A DNA stretch of 64,000 bases from Balanoglossus misakiensis (taxonomy: Eukaryota > Hemichordata). The notes below the pieces were generated by a model. It was given only the letters and a program-made list of their open reading frames with translations. It was not told the origin of the DNA and made no database searches. The stretch covers positions 6,076,001 through 6,140,000 of the forward strand of contig CM082579.2 in the NCBI GenBank assembly GCA_040954595.2. The letters are read 5' to 3'. Position numbers and translations under genes: made by a program. Below, one piece after another: positions 13,701 through 26,780 of the stretch. Position 1 is the first letter of the stretch. The number at the start of each line of letters is the position of its first letter.

Positions 13701-16700
13701 TGTGAGTTAGTGCTAGAGACCGTGATGGAGTAAAGACACTCACCCTCTGTCTTCTACTCTCTTGCAGCAGAATTTCTAACTCTTTCCTCTTCTGTCTCAG
13801 TTCTTCGCGGAGGATCTTATGCCGCCTCATTTCTGACCACAGTTCTCTGTTACAATCTGTAATAGTAACAGCAATACACATGAAAATAACGAGTGTGTGC
13901 GTCTAAGTACATGAATGCCATTTGTGGCTCAAACTCAAAGTCTCCTTGCAAAAAAACATATGATGCTATTATTATAATGGCCCACTGTTCTCAGTGCGAT
14001 GACACAAACAACATTACCATGGCCACAAGCAGTTTGACTTACCAGGGCCTTCAGCTATTGACACACGGGGACTATCCACAACTTTCCTTTTTTGAGTGCC
14101 AGCACTTGGAGGGCGCTTCCTGCTCTGTCCTGGGTTGTTCGTCTGCTGTAATAAGAAAGGGGACTTTTCTTATCACCAGTTACATGTACAGTAATCAGAA
14201 TTCATTGAAATCTATATTTGTGTAGAGCTTCATAGACAACATCAGAGACATCAAACAGGTGATTGCTATGCAAGTCAATTCTGGTGAACTTTGTACAGCT
14301 TACCAGAGAGAGATGGGGGAATTGGTCATTCAGAGACTTCAGCTGTTGTTGTACGGTCATCAGTCTTTGCCGCTCTTCCGTCAGTTTACTGAGTTCGCCT
14401 CGTTGCTGTCTCATTTTAGCCATGTAGTACGCCTCCCTATAAAGTGTACGCATAAAGAGCCACTCTGTTAGTACTGGTTCCAAACACCTCTGCGGAAAAC
14501 AGGCTGTGATATGTTCACCTCTAGTTTTCTAATTGCTAAAAACCCCCACCTTGTCTTCTCATCCACTTTTCCCTGCTGCGATAGTCTCCTGGCTCTGCTC
14601 TCCAACTCGTAATCTGATAAAATCTCTCCATCGATACTGGCAGCAAGTTCGGCCAGATCGTCTGGCAGAGCTTCCGCTGCCTCCGGAGTTTGCTGCACCA
14701 TGGCAACCAGTTCCTGCAACCGCCTAAGCTTTCTCTTGGCTGCCTTCAATTTTCTACAAACAGACAGTAAAGAAATGAATTAAGTCCAAACAAGAGGGTT
14801 CATTTATTTTGATCAGCTCATGTCTACATGAAATTAAGAAAAGTTTTGGGGTTACCCCCCCCCCTCCCCCCCAATAATGAAACTACTACTTTTCTCTGGC
14901 CAGTAGGAATTCCAATACACACAGCTTATTACATCATGATCAGTATAGTAGAACTCACTTGACTTTTTCCTGTATTTCGGGGTCGTCGCCCCAAGCACCC
15001 AGCAGTGAGCTCTGATTGCTTTCCGCGTCTTCATTCTCACTGTCGCTCTTGTTGCCAGTATCATCACTCTCGTTTCCGTCCGCTCCTTCATCTTCGTTAT
15101 CATCCCCATCAACTTCATCCTCCTCCTCGTCACTGCATTGCTGCGACTCCTCCCTGGTGCTCTCTGATAGCTAGAATGTGCAGGAAAAAAAATGAAAGTT
15201 AGACCTCTGGCAAATAAAGATTACAGAATATCTCTACAGGCTAAATATCATCTGTATTAGTTCTGATATCAGCAAACATAGAGCTTACCTCTGATTCTCT
15301 CCTATCCTGTTTTGGTCTTCTCACATCTTCCCTTTGTAACCTCCTGATGAAAAAATTAAATAATAAACTTGTCTTATTTCTTGTACGCTTCTGCATGTTC
15401 TTTTTTCAAAGTGAGTGCAATCAAAGTTCTTCGCCTATTGAGACATGTTACAAACAGCACAACTACGATAGAAACAAACTGTAATCAATCCTCGGCAGAC
15501 TTTTTGATTCCAAATTATGTACACTTCAGTGAAACTGATAAAAACCCTGAACTGCTATTGTAGTGAATCGGTGAACAATGGCGGGGATATGTCACTGATG
15601 ACTGTCTTGTGACACTTTGACTTTGCCTACCTCAAGTTCCTCATGAGTATGGGATCTTCATAGTCAGCCATGGACGAGGTCTCTTCTGTATTTTCATTGG
15701 GATTGGGTTCTGAGTGGATAAATTCATTACCGCTCTGGTAGTATTGGACGAGATCACGCAGGCGATTCAGCCTGTCCCTGACTTCACGCAGTTTTCTGAA
15801 ACGGTGACAATATGCACATCAATTTCTTTGGCTCACTAAAGCAAACAACTATTACTCAGAGTCACATGGTCTTCACTCACAGAAAAGGTGGGTTTCTCAT
15901 TTTCTTCATGATAAGTTGAGACAATAAGAACCGGGCTGGTGTTGAAAACAATCCTTCCAATGCTGCGGTCGGGAAGGGCTCAATGATATTGGTACATGCG
16001 TCAATCATGATGACCATGGAAGTGTTACATCACAACTACAAATATAATGGGCTTTTGTCCAGATCATACTTTTTGTTAGTGTGAACAACAGGTTTGTATT
16101 CAAGTTACTATTCCATTATCATGTATGTCTGCATACAGACTTATTATCAGGGATTATATGCCAAACGCAATTCCTAATTTCACGACTTTCCAGGGGTTTC
16201 TGTGTGAGTTATCTGAAGATTCTGAGGTACTAATGCTGTAAAACCTATATTTCAAGGTTTTTTCAAATTTCAATACTCACTCTAGCTTCTCCCGGGCTTC
16301 GAGTGCGTCCAGCAGCTCTTGAGTTGCATCATGGGGTGTCTGATTGGCTGATGCAGTGGCCTGGATTGATTCGTTGATACGCTGCTGAGAGGAGCTGGCA
16401 CTGCCAGAGTCCGCATCTGTTGGGGGGGGAGGGGGGAGGGGGAGGAGGGGGCAGAGAGAGGAGGACAGATGTGAGCAAGTTGTAAAACCAGTCATAGTGT
16501 CTTTTTGTCTGAATTCAATATAAGGTTGGGGCTTCCAACACGAAACTATGGATGTTGAAGTAACCTTCGACTCGTATTCAGCGGGACTCACCCAAGTTAT
16601 TCATTTGCTGATCTCGTAGCGTGTGCAGATGCTGAAGTAAATTGTCCATCTGTTGTTTCTTTTCTTGAAGTGCCTGCAGCTTGTCCTGGAGTTCTTGGTG

Positions 16701-19700
16701 TTCACCTGCCATGGCTAAAAGCTGAGACTGCGGACAGGAAACGCATATACGACAGGGTGTTAGAAATCTTAAACACAAAACGGCACACTATATAGTGTAC
16801 CCTCGGTATTTCTAGGTGTACACACACACACACACATAGTACACAACACGAAAAGGTCTGCTGCATTAATCCACAGTACATTTTCCACTTTTCTAAAACA
16901 CAAGCATTATGTAAATTTAGAAGTGACTGCAGTCCTATCAGCACTTACATCTCTTTCTCTCTCGTCAGCCGCTCTGGCCGATATGAGTTCCGCGGCCCTC
17001 TTCTCCCGGTCTTCGGCCAGCAGCTGCAGCAGGTTGAGCCGTCGCCTCTCCACGTCCAGATCCAGGCCAGGCTCTGGGAGGGAGGATTCAGACCGATCTG
17101 TTGTTGTGGTGGCAGTGGTTGTGGCGTCAGTTGTGGTGGATTGTTGTGAAGCTGTTTTTTGTGAGGAGGTTGGGTGGGAGGGGTGGTGGTGGTGAGAAAT
17201 GATGCAGTGTTTTTATGTTTTAAAAAGCAACTACAGGTAAGTTAATTTAACATCTAGCACCCTCTATGTGCGGTAAAGTTATCAGAGAAAAGTCTTAGTG
17301 TTGTTTGCTCTATGTCTGGTATGTCACAGGTCTCAATCTGGTTCTTGGCATCACATAGCTTACACAGGTCATTGCGTCAGTTATGCTGTGCTTACATGTA
17401 AAATATGGTGAACAGTATGCCACATTACGACTATGACCATTTACTTTTACCCTGTGAACCCTGACCCCTTGGGTCACCTGTGATGTCACTCGGAAGGGCA
17501 AGGTTCAAAGGGTAGCAAATGGCACCACTAACTCAACTATGCAGTTAACTTGAATGAGTGAATAAGTGTATGAATGACTACATCATGCATGCATGAAATT
17601 CTTTTCATGTGTATCAGAAGTGTAACTGTCAGCACATTTACAATGTAACTGATGTTGAAATTTTCAGTATAGTCAGAAAAAAATTCTTGGTTTGTGCCCA
17701 AATTTCTATTGCACTAGTATCTGTGCAAACAGATTTCCCCCAGAATAACTTGTTTTTGTTGTTGAAACTACATAGACGCGCACACACACCTGTGTCATCA
17801 TCCCTGTCTGCCTCCCTCCGTCTGACGTTGCTCTCTTTGTCCTGTGGTCTTTGACTGGCTGGTGGTGGATGCCTGACCATCTCTCGGCTTTCATCGCGTT
17901 CTCTCTCCGTGTCCTGAATCTGGCTCTCGATCTGGCTCTGCAGTTGCAACAGTGACTGCTGTCTGCCCTGTAAAGCTCTCAGCTGAGTACACGAGAGGAA
18001 ATACAGAGAATTTATGATGTGGTAGCCACCAAGATTTAATACACACCTGATATCCTTTGACAAGAAACAATCCAGCAATATCCAATGTGTTGACACCATG
18101 TACCACTGGCAGATTACGGACCCCCTCAACAAATATTTCATCCCCATCCTATACACCAGTTTGTTTATGAACAAATTATAATACCACACAAGTCCAACAA
18201 AACACCCTTTGCTGATGCCATACCTCTTCTTGCTGTTTCACCATCTTCTTCAGCAGTTCATGTTGCTGACGGAGCCCTTCCAATTCCTCTTGCTGAGCGA
18301 CTGGATCAATCTCGCCCTGTCGGAGAGAGGAAAGAAAATTAAGATTTCATAAGAGAAAAAAATAACATGATGAAGATGAGTCGCAAAAACGCCAGAAGTT
18401 ATTTATTGATGGACTGCAAATGACTGTCAAACAGACAAGATAGTGAAACATAAGCAGTTTTGGGTGATTCATGACAAAACAACCGTGACAGGTTATGTGT
18501 GTTGTTCAGCAGTTTACGCAAACTCACCAATTGTGCTGTTGTTAGAGTGGGGTATAAATTTTGTATGTTCCAAAGAAGTCCACCCAGCTGTTTGTTACGT
18601 ATGTGTTGGGGGAGGGGGAGGGGAGTTAAATTATGTGTTGGGTGGGGGTTAAATTTGCTTTGTCCTGTACTAGTGGAACTGACATCTCGATCTGAATGTT
18701 CAGAATTGGTCCACCCTATTCGGGACATTCAAACACTTGAGAAAGGGATAAGAATTTTTTATTTTCAAGGTGTGTACAACCTTAATATTGATTTGAATGG
18801 ATGTGTGGTATCATACAGCCGAATTTCAGATTTCTTTTGGAAAATTATTTCATAGCTCAACCGGACAATCAGCATTAGTGTTATCTTTGAAAAGTAAAAT
18901 TGTGTGATCTCTGGTGATGGAACGCTCTGTGTGGAGATGATCATGTCATATGCCTCAGCCCTGTAACCCTCAATACCTGTTTTTTCCTGACGCAATGGTA
19001 TTTGCAAGTGATGATTTTGCTGTGTCAACAAGAACTTCAATTCCTGGTACCAGTTTTTAATTTGCGGATGTGTGAGATGACAGCAGACACACAAATGCAA
19101 TGTAAAGCGGGAAGTTGGGGGCAGTGAGAAAGTTAAACATCATGATGCATGATGAAAGTTGACTTTTTCGCCAGCAGTTTGTGAGAAGGTAAGTGAGAAC
19201 ATTGCTGTCGTGGTGGTGAGGCGGCAGTGACCCAAGACAGAAAGGCGACAGATCTAGTTAAAGACAGTGGGTAGGGTTTGAGCGACACACAACATACATG
19301 AACTACACCATGCCAAAAAATTGGTGAATAAAAATAAATCTAACACTACACACACAGAAATAAATAGACATACATGTGTATTTGTCCGTGGCTACCATCA
19401 AATGAACCCGCACACACACGCACACAAAAAAGGGATAACAAGAAAGGCAGTGGGCCTTCGATGCAACAGGGGTGACTTTTGAGAAAGCGCACAATCTGAC
19501 ACACTGGCACAGAGAACAACTGTTGATTTGCCGACAAACATCATGCACATCCAATTTTTTCCTTTTCTCTGGTGATAAAAAAAAAACGACGACAAAAAAA
19601 ACTTTCCCTCCACCTACCAGTGATAAGGTAAACATTCTGATTTCATGTGAACTGGACATGCTTTGAGGGGGGGGGGTAAGTAAAGGTGGTGTGGGAGATA

Positions 19701-22700
19701 TTTTCAAGCTGACATACAATTAACATGAGAAACATAGAGAACACAAAATAAGGAAAAGATGATAGATGTGCTGTTTGGACAAGCAAGATAGAACATGCAG
19801 CTTTTGGCATCTTTCCACCCATCTCCCCTCGAAATAGAGGGGAGGGAGATTAAGGTAACAGAAGATTCTGACTGTAAAAAAAAATAGAAGTCAAATCCCT
19901 CATCAAACACACATAAAAAAAGACATCCATAGCACAAATTACATTCTTGTCAACATCCAAGAAAAAACCCACAAGCATCAATCGTTTACAGGCTTCAGAG
20001 GAGAAGCAAGCATCTTGATCACCAAGAGTCGACAGGGGAATGAATTCATTTTTGTTTGTTTGTGTCATCTGTGTTTGTCAGAAGGTGCCAAGTTCAAGTT
20101 CACCCCTGGCAGCTTGTCAAGGCCACAACAACAACAACGACACCACTGCCATCTTCTCAGTGTCTCTGTACCTCGTCACTCTCCGGGCTGACGTTGTCCA
20201 CTCTGCTGCTCATGCTGCTGCAACTGCTGCTACTGCTCTCCGACCTCAGGTTGGCGTTGACCGCGGCCACCAGCGTCTCGTCCAGACTCGTCTCGGGGGG
20301 CAGGTTCAGAAACGATCCCGGCCGGCTGGCGTACAGGTCGTCCACGCCCGCCGTCAGCGTGGACTCCGATGCCGGATTTCGGCCGTCGGTGTCCGAATCA
20401 GACGGGTAGTCCAGATCGTAACTATAGTATCCCAAATGACTCTCAATCTTCGGCCTGCTCCTCGATGTGAACTCCCCTTCCTTTTGTGTGTGCAAAACAG
20501 CATTTTGGAAACGTGAAACACACCTGTTACTGAACCGTTACTGCCAAAGCCAGCTTAACGCAAGCATGGCCATCACTCAAAACAATGACACTGGAATCAA
20601 AGATTTGTCTGATTCACTATCTAGTCAATTCAACAGTCATTTGCATAGGAAAGCTGACAAAAAGACTGCGTCTAAGATGCCTTATAAATTCTAAAATGCA
20701 CAATTTTGATCGGATTGATACATTTACACAAATATGTTATGAAATTAGTATGATTTGATGAAGTTCAGACTTACTGTTGTAGCTTCGGACACATCCGACT
20801 GTGCATCTATGTTGATGGAAGCACTTTCAGCCAAGGAGGTGGTGTTCGACTCCCCAGAATTGTTCTCTTGGTTCGGTTGGGCAGCCAGCAAACCAGGGTC
20901 GTCGGTCTGCAACAGAAGACCATCATATTTTTTATTTGCTTGAAATCCCAAAGCGTTATCATTAACAGGCGGTAAGCATGTAAATGTTATTGAGGATTCA
21001 CAGTCATTTTGCCGAGATGACCCTCTTGTGAAGGCCAAGTAATTTGGTGTGAACTATCTGATATTGACAACAATGCAGTATATTCCTAATATGACATCAG
21101 GCATTTCTTGTCCTGGTTAAAATCAGGAACTCCTTTGCACAAAATTGAAATACAATTTAGTTACGCTGTGGTTTCAATTTTGTCACCACAGAATGGAATT
21201 TGAAACTTCCTTGCGATCGTTCCCACCACAAGCTTTGATCCTATTTTCCTGACCTATGTACAGGAACTTGTGGCAAATGGGTTAAACATGCAGGCCTAGA
21301 TTAGAACCTTTTTTTTAATGTGTTATATTTGTGGGTATGAGATGTACAATGAGTTATATACCCACCAACATTCTCTGTAAGAGCCCCATGTATCCCTTCT
21401 CTTGGTCTCTGAGATGGTCTATCAGCCGTTCGAGTTTCCTTATTTGGTCCGTGTTGGTGGCTCTGTCGCTGGAGTTCTGTAGATTACTCAGCATGGCACT
21501 AGCCTGCTTCTGGTAGTCCTACAATACAAGTATTAAACGTCTTTAGTGAGTGCAAGAACTTGGAGGATATTTTACACTAATTTGGTATATTAACTGAGTG
21601 GTGTACGTTTGCTGTTAAATTGATGCACAACATATTGATTTTTCTGATGGTGAGCACATTCTCCTATTTTTTCTTTCATTTTTCCAGGCGACTCCATTCT
21701 AACTTTCACTAAACAGCGAGCTTTTCACCACCATAGTTTGTATTATTTTTATGTGTGAAAGCACTGCACAGTTCATGAAAGACGGGTACTGCAAGTTACA
21801 CAAAACCTGACATTCCCCTTGGAACTACTTACCCTTATTTGCATAAGTCTTGCAACAATTTGGTTTCTATCAGGCTGCACGAAAAAAAAAGAACACAGAA
21901 ATGATTAATTGAAACAAATACTTAAAACTTAACTTCTTGTCCTTGTAACACTTTGATTTTTAAATTTTATTTTATTCTCATGACATTTTGTTGTTCCTGT
22001 TGCAGGAGGTAAACAAACAGCGAGCAGTAAACAAGTAAAGGTGGGTGTTTACATACCACATCCAGATCATTCAGCAGATTGCTTTCCTGTGCTTGTAGCG
22101 GCTGCAGTAATCTTTGCCGTCTCACTTCTCTCTCGTTGTTGGCTGCTGCCTGGGCACCTTCTGCATCAGTGCTTTGCTGCAAAAAACAACAACAACACCA
22201 CAACAATGAGTACAAGATGAGATTCAGTTCTATGTTCCGTAGTGGGTGATACCATGTTGTGTCTATGACTCCCTTAGGTATAACAGCACTTTTTTCACAC
22301 CTCAATATTGTCAATTTATGGGAGAGGGTTTGAGGTCAAACGCAATCAGTTGTGTGTGTCACGCGCGTGTTTTTAAATTACCACTACTTACATCATCTGT
22401 TTCACTGAATGTTAACCTCTGCTTGAGAGACTCGATGGCCGAACGCTCTGCGGCCGTTGTGACGGAACTAAACTGCGTTCTCGGATATGTAGCGGGGGTG
22501 TGATGCCTCAGTGAACTGCTGGCGGGCGGAGACTCGGCACTGAGTGGGACTTCTCTGTCTCGGTTTGGCTCTTTCTTTTTCTTCTCCCTTCTGCTGGCTG
22601 CCGAAGACTCCGTGCTCTGAGAGATTTCCCGGTCTCGATCCCGGTTTGGTTCTTTCTTCTTCTTCTCCTTTCTCAGCTGATTTGCAAAAGTGGAGCTTGG

Positions 22701-23029
22701 ACGCCAGTCAGCCTGAAAGTGAAAGGAAAGTCACTTTTTTGTCAAGATAGGCATACAAAGACATTAAATATTACCAGTATTTCTCAATGACTTTGCCTTA
22801 GTCTGCTGACACTGGCCATTACATCCTCCTTTGTCAAAGATGATTTTCATATTTGGTAGTATGATTGGACAGCCTGAATGCAGACACTCACAAGATTGTT
22901 GAGACGGTCATCAAACAAGTCGTTCCAGTTCAGCAGTTGGTCTTCATCTGCAGGGTTACTTCTGTAGAGAGGCCGCCGCCTGGGTTCAGATGCACTGCCC
23001 TTCGTTGCTTTTGTGACACCAGTTGCCAT
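4779..23029 (-). CDS. PCM1: Pericentriolar material 1 (PCM1), complete coding region in 37 coding exons
   Basis: PCM1 is the core scaffold of centriolar satellites and carries proteins to centrosomes and cilia. The start ATG is at 23029. The exons, read downward, are 23029-22892, 22712-22392, 22176-22057, 21874-21833, 21518-21366, 20906-20775, 20480-20172, 18316-18224, 17982-17790, 17151-16949, 16727-16592, 16416-16281, 15795-15631, 15343-15289, 15170-14959, 14753-14550, 14436-14304, 14145-14043, 13856-13744, 13600-13530, 13405-13149, 13017-12920, 12685-12493, 12280-11521, 11342-11281, 11067-10827, 10586-10349, 9805-9722, 9284-9096, 8395-8237, 7927-7689, 7410-7229, 6397-6234, 6061-6012, 5862-5791, 5676-5568 and 5222-4779. 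They sum to 6573 nt, 2190 residues (human about 2024), and all phases agree. Diagnostic blocks shared with human are LRALQGRQ, LIDHL(R/K)EQEK, ELWSEMRRH, SEVATLISQNE, DDLGNTVIHLD, MREYERMK and LGSILQDSL. Coiled-coil stretches fill the N-terminal half. The 760-nt exon is Q/N- and P-rich with a long acidic run, and the C-terminal exons are acidic. Exon 2 carries a 27-residue duplication. The largest gap between coding exons is intron 18317-20171. Confidence 0.97.
8600..8705. repeat. GA-rich simple sequence in a PCM1 intron
   Basis: Imperfect GAGAGA/GGAGGGA purine-rich sequence lies between the exons at 8237-8395 and 9096-9284. The overlapping ORFs on the minus strand (Ser/Leu/Pro-rich) are products of this composition. 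Confidence 0.75.
18317..20171 (-). other. Largest PCM1 coding-region intron (about 1.85 kb)
   Basis: This lies between the exon ending SPESDE (20172) and the exon starting GEIDPV (18316). Phase is 0 on both sides and the joined reading matches the family order, so no exon is needed here. It holds purine-rich, CA-rich and T-rich tracts. ORFs of up to 138 codons inside have no recognisable domains. Confidence 0.7.
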
Positions 23030-25548
23030 TGTACTTCTACAGGATAAAAAACAACAACAACACATGAACAAATCAAGCCGATAAGCAGGGTACTTTTCAC
23101 GGGTATACAATGAAGGTTTACACAACAGTAGAAGTCTCCTGTTTTGTGAGTACAAATGTACAAAAGTTCTGGTGTGGTCATCGCTGCTGTGTATGCTCGC
23201 ATACATATAGATACAGACCTATATGTACACTTGCTACTTTTTGTGTAAAGACATCACGTTCATGGTCAGTACAAGTAAACACATGAAGCCTGTTCCTTGC
23301 TGAGAACTGATAACATTTACCTTGCATTTACACATGTATGTGACTACACATAAAATTCATCAAGACAACACCACACAGTGACACTGTCTGATTACTTTGG
23401 CAGTGTAAAAATGTCCAGCAAATTTCAATTCACTGGAATCAAACCAGCGAATTCTGCATGCAGAGACTGACGTGACCTGGTAGTGAATACACTACATCAT
23501 GTAAGGGCAAATCTGTACATGTGTGTTGTTAGTATCAATAGAGACTTCTGCTTCAAGGACACCCAATTTATATGCAAATTTTACACCCCCTTCTAGGAGG
23601 AGAGAAAATATAGCAATTTCTACATGTATTGTAACAACTGTTATATGATAATTTCTATACAGGAAGCAATATTGACCTGATTCCACCATGTTGCCATGCC
23701 ATTTTGATAAAACAGTACGCCTGACCTCAACATCACGAACTAACCTATGCAGCATGTGGTCGTGCACATGTTGAAACCATACAATACCTGGCCAGGGTAA
23801 ATAAAATATGTATATGTACCATGAGTCATCCCGCCATGCTTGCTGTCATCACACTCATAAACAACTATTTATAAATGCACCAGATTTAGTCAAACACCCA
23901 GCTGTTCATGGATAAATGAACTGATTTACCTCTGCACAGCACCAATCATGGTGAAGTGATCGGGGTTCGTGAAATCTGTCACTCACTGAAGAATGCTATA
24001 CGTATTTAGCACTGCACACGGCAGCTTGCAGTGTAGACATCTGAGCTGAGATAGTACAACTATGAAATGGCTCAGTCAGCGATGATGTCAGTCAGAGTAA
24101 GACGCAATAGTCACAAAGTCAACAACAAGCAACAACTGGTCTGGGCATGTCATTCTCCTACACGCAACCCAGCTGAACGTCCATAAAGTCACCGTCCAGC
24201 ATGTATCTACATGAAATCACATTATGCACATATTTTTCCCCCAGTGAAAATGTACAGGTTCCCATCACTAATGTCCCACATTTATTTTCTAATCCAGTGA
24301 CAGATATTTATGACAGTATAGTGCATTCGACTATACTGTCACACCTGCCAATGTTATGAATAAAACATGATTTGCCTATTTATACTCGCTCTCCGACTAC
24401 TCCACAAATGTTTATTATTAACATAAAATACTTAAGAAATACCAAACATATTAAAATGATTGGCAGTCTATTGGTAATGAAAACTGATACTGATAACCAG
24501 TCAAAATGTATTTATATGTAAAGCTACAGGTTCAATACTGATTTTGATAACTATTATATTAACAAACCATAGCAATATTTGCCATGTTTTATCGATTTGT
24601 AATCTGTATTGTTTATCAATTAATTAAATGCTTACATTTAGTTTTACCCTCCAATATAAGCAAGTTTCAATACTATTTATTTTGCATCGTTGGGTAAATA
24701 ATTGTATTATTCATATTATAAATATTAATATGAAAGTTGTTACATCAACTAAATATCTATGTGATGACAATGTTTGAAATTGACAATGAGTATGATCAAT
24801 TAATCATCAAACAAATATTTTTGTTCAGAAGGCGTTATGCATTCCGCACATTGATTGAGGTGTGTGTGTTATGCATGCTTTATTATAAAGCAAGTTGAAA
24901 CAAGAAAAAGTTGTCTGCAGCTCTGTGCAAATCATGAGGCTAAAAAATGTAAAGAAGCCAAAATGGTGTAGAAGAACCAAGAGTTTTATTAGAGGCGCCA
25001 TGTGCCAAATACATGTCGATATACTGTAGTAAGAATTGCCATCATAAAAAGCGGCTGCACGTGGAGGTTGGAACGAGGAAACACTATAAAAATAGTATGA
25101 AGTATGTTTCATTACGCGTAGCCGATCCATACGTACGTAGTTGAATCTGGTTTCCAGTTGTCATACTGGACGGAAATTTGATTGCTTTCGTCCGATCCTT
25201 TCATTGCTAAGGCGTTCTGTTTATAGCAACCGATTCTCAATCGATAATAATATCATATCATAAATTGAATTACAACAGTATTTGCATAAGCGCTAATTGT
25301 GTTTGGAAGCGAGCTGTCAAGTGTCAGAATGCGCTAATGACATGTCGTTTGCAGCAACTGCTAAGTTTTAATCATAATGTACGGCGTTTGAATTTCCTGA
25401 ATCTGCTATGCAACTACCTCAGTTAAATTAAGTAACGAACAGTATTCTATTTGACTTGTCCATTTTAAAACTCGCGTCACCCTGTCGCGTTACACACAAA
25501 CATCGGTAGATTGCTTGTAAGTTCAGGGAAGTATATTAGTCGATCCAA
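23030..25548 (-). other. PCM1 5' UTR, upstream introns and promoter region; no coding exon seen
   Basis: The first coding exon begins at an acceptor (CTGTAG at 23042-23037, minus strand), so PCM1 must have at least one upstream noncoding exon. One candidate ends at 23930 with a GTAAAT donor and runs up from there, past 23990. The DNA from 24360 to 24830 is very AT-rich. The PCM1 transcription start cannot be fixed but should lie between about 24 and 25.5 kb. It may share a divergent promoter with the + strand ORF at 25592. Confidence 0.45.
24311..24341. repeat. Short perfect inverted repeat (11-bp arms, 9-nt loop)
   Basis: TGACAGTATAG, a 9-nt loop, then CTATACTGTCA. The arms are perfect. Too short for a miRNA precursor on its own. 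No function assigned. Confidence 0.8.
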
Positions 25549-25557
25549 AAGATGGCG
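25549..25557 (+). promoter_or_regulatory. YY1-type AAGATGGCG element
   Basis: AAGATGGCG matches the core-promoter YY1 motif that often sits at, or contains, the translation start of housekeeping genes. It lies 43 bases before the ATG of the 186-codon ORF and between two divergent genes. The ATG within the motif opens a 26-codon frame that stops at 25632. Single-motif evidence only. Confidence 0.35.
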
Positions 25558-25591
25558 CTAAACTCGTGCAAAGCTTTGGCTTCCCACAGCC

Positions 25592-26152
25592 ATGACAACC
25601 AAGTCACCTGGCGGGGTAAAATTTTGCAGTAAAACTATTTTGACCTTTCCTTACATCTTACAACAAACGAGAACGATAAACATACCTTATCGTGCAATCC
25701 ACAAGAACAACTTCAAGACCTCTGACTTTCTTACTTCAGTAAATGATCACTGCGACGCTGTATCGCAAAAATGCAAAGACATGGCAGCCATCTTGAACTA
25801 CCTGGTGTTTTGCGGAAGAATATATAACACCATTGAAGTAGTGAGACTAAAACAATTTTTATACAAGCACAAGAAGTCCAAAACGAAGAACGACCATGTT
25901 TACAATCAAATGCAACAATTGAAAAGACTTTATTATATACGTTGTGGGGAAAATGCTTCTGTGAGTTTCAAAGCAGAATATCAAATTTGTTATGCTCTAT
26001 ATTTTGTCGGACGGTTATACCTCAACCGAGGTGCAAACAAACCTGTGGCGCGCATTTATATATTCTCATTGCTGATTGGTTGCATGTCCCAATGCATTCT
26101 GGATATTCAGGAAGTGAATACAAGGTCTGCTGTGATGATGTTGTGCCGGTGA
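25592..26152 (+). CDS. Unassigned 186-codon ORF (candidate first exon, short gene or fragment)
   Basis: This is the longest open frame between PCM1 and TRAPPC2, starting ATG 25592 and stopping at 26150-26152. It has no signal peptide and no clear membrane segment. The middle (about residues 50-115) reads as basic, helical and Leu/Tyr-rich. A stretch E-x3-L-x3-LY followed by a K/H-rich segment and LKRL is reminiscent of the N-terminal domain of the nucleolar protein NEPRO (C3orf17). I matched this from memory and only weakly, and the rest of that protein is not found downstream. A promoter-type AAGATGGCG lies just upstream. It could be a first exon spliced to something unseen, a pseudogene fragment, or chance. 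No function is claimed. Confidence 0.35.
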   Translation: MTTKSPGGVKFCSKTILTFPYILQQTRTINIPYRAIHKNNFKTSDFLTSVNDHCDAVSQKCKDMAAILNYLVFCGRIYNTIEVVRLKQFLYKHKKSKTKNDHVYNQMQQLKRLYYIRCGENASVSFKAEYQICYALYFVGRLYLNRGANKPVARIYIFSLLIGCMSQCILDIQEVNTRSAVMMLCR

Positions 26153-26406
26153 TGAGGTGAGAGATGATCATCTATCTATTATTACGATTTGTGAAGCACA
26201 GGTAATAATTGTTGCAGTCAACTGTAGATTCAAGCAATTGACACGAAATGAGATTTCAGAATGTCATTTACTGTCACTCTAGCCGTGCTAACGGTAACAT
26301 TGCAGTCGATCTAAGTACAGTGACCATATCGTCTTTCGTATAACTATCATTTTCCAAGCAACGCGGACATTTATCAGTATCACATTCACTCATGATCAGT
26401 GTGTAC

Positions 26407-26487
26407 CAGAGGCGTCGGAATCACAATGACTGTGATCTCTGGAGGTTGAACCAAGTGATCACAGCAGTGTGATCCCGACGTCTTTGA
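26407..26487. repeat. Imperfect inverted repeat upstream of TRAPPC2
   Basis: Arms of about 30 bp (26407-26436 and 26457-26487) share cgtcgg/gatcaca/ctgtgatc blocks in inverted order around a 20-base loop. It lies about 300 bp before the TRAPPC2 start codon. It may be a foldback or MITE remnant. Confidence 0.65.
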
Positions 26488-26780
26488 CTTGTACATGTAA
26501 TAATAGTCCAAGTCGATCGACACGTAAGATATGATACGAAAGGGGTGTGTACCAATGCTTGGCACTCATCTCATTACTGCGGCCAACGTTCACGCATCAT
26601 TGTATTTCCCTGGCTCATATGATATGCACGCACCCGTCTCCGATTGATCCAAATTTACTGTGCATGCTCACTCACCAAATGTTTTGGTCTCTCCACAGAT
26701 AAATATTAATTGGTACCAGTGAAAGGAAATGCCATAGTCATAGAAATAGAATAAACTTGAAAGTCAGGAGAAATTGAATC

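Noticed and set aside
19303-19719. 138-codon minus-strand ORF inside the longest PCM1 intron
   Set aside because: Low-complexity Phe/Cys/Val content, no similarity to PCM1, and the flanking exons join in phase without it.
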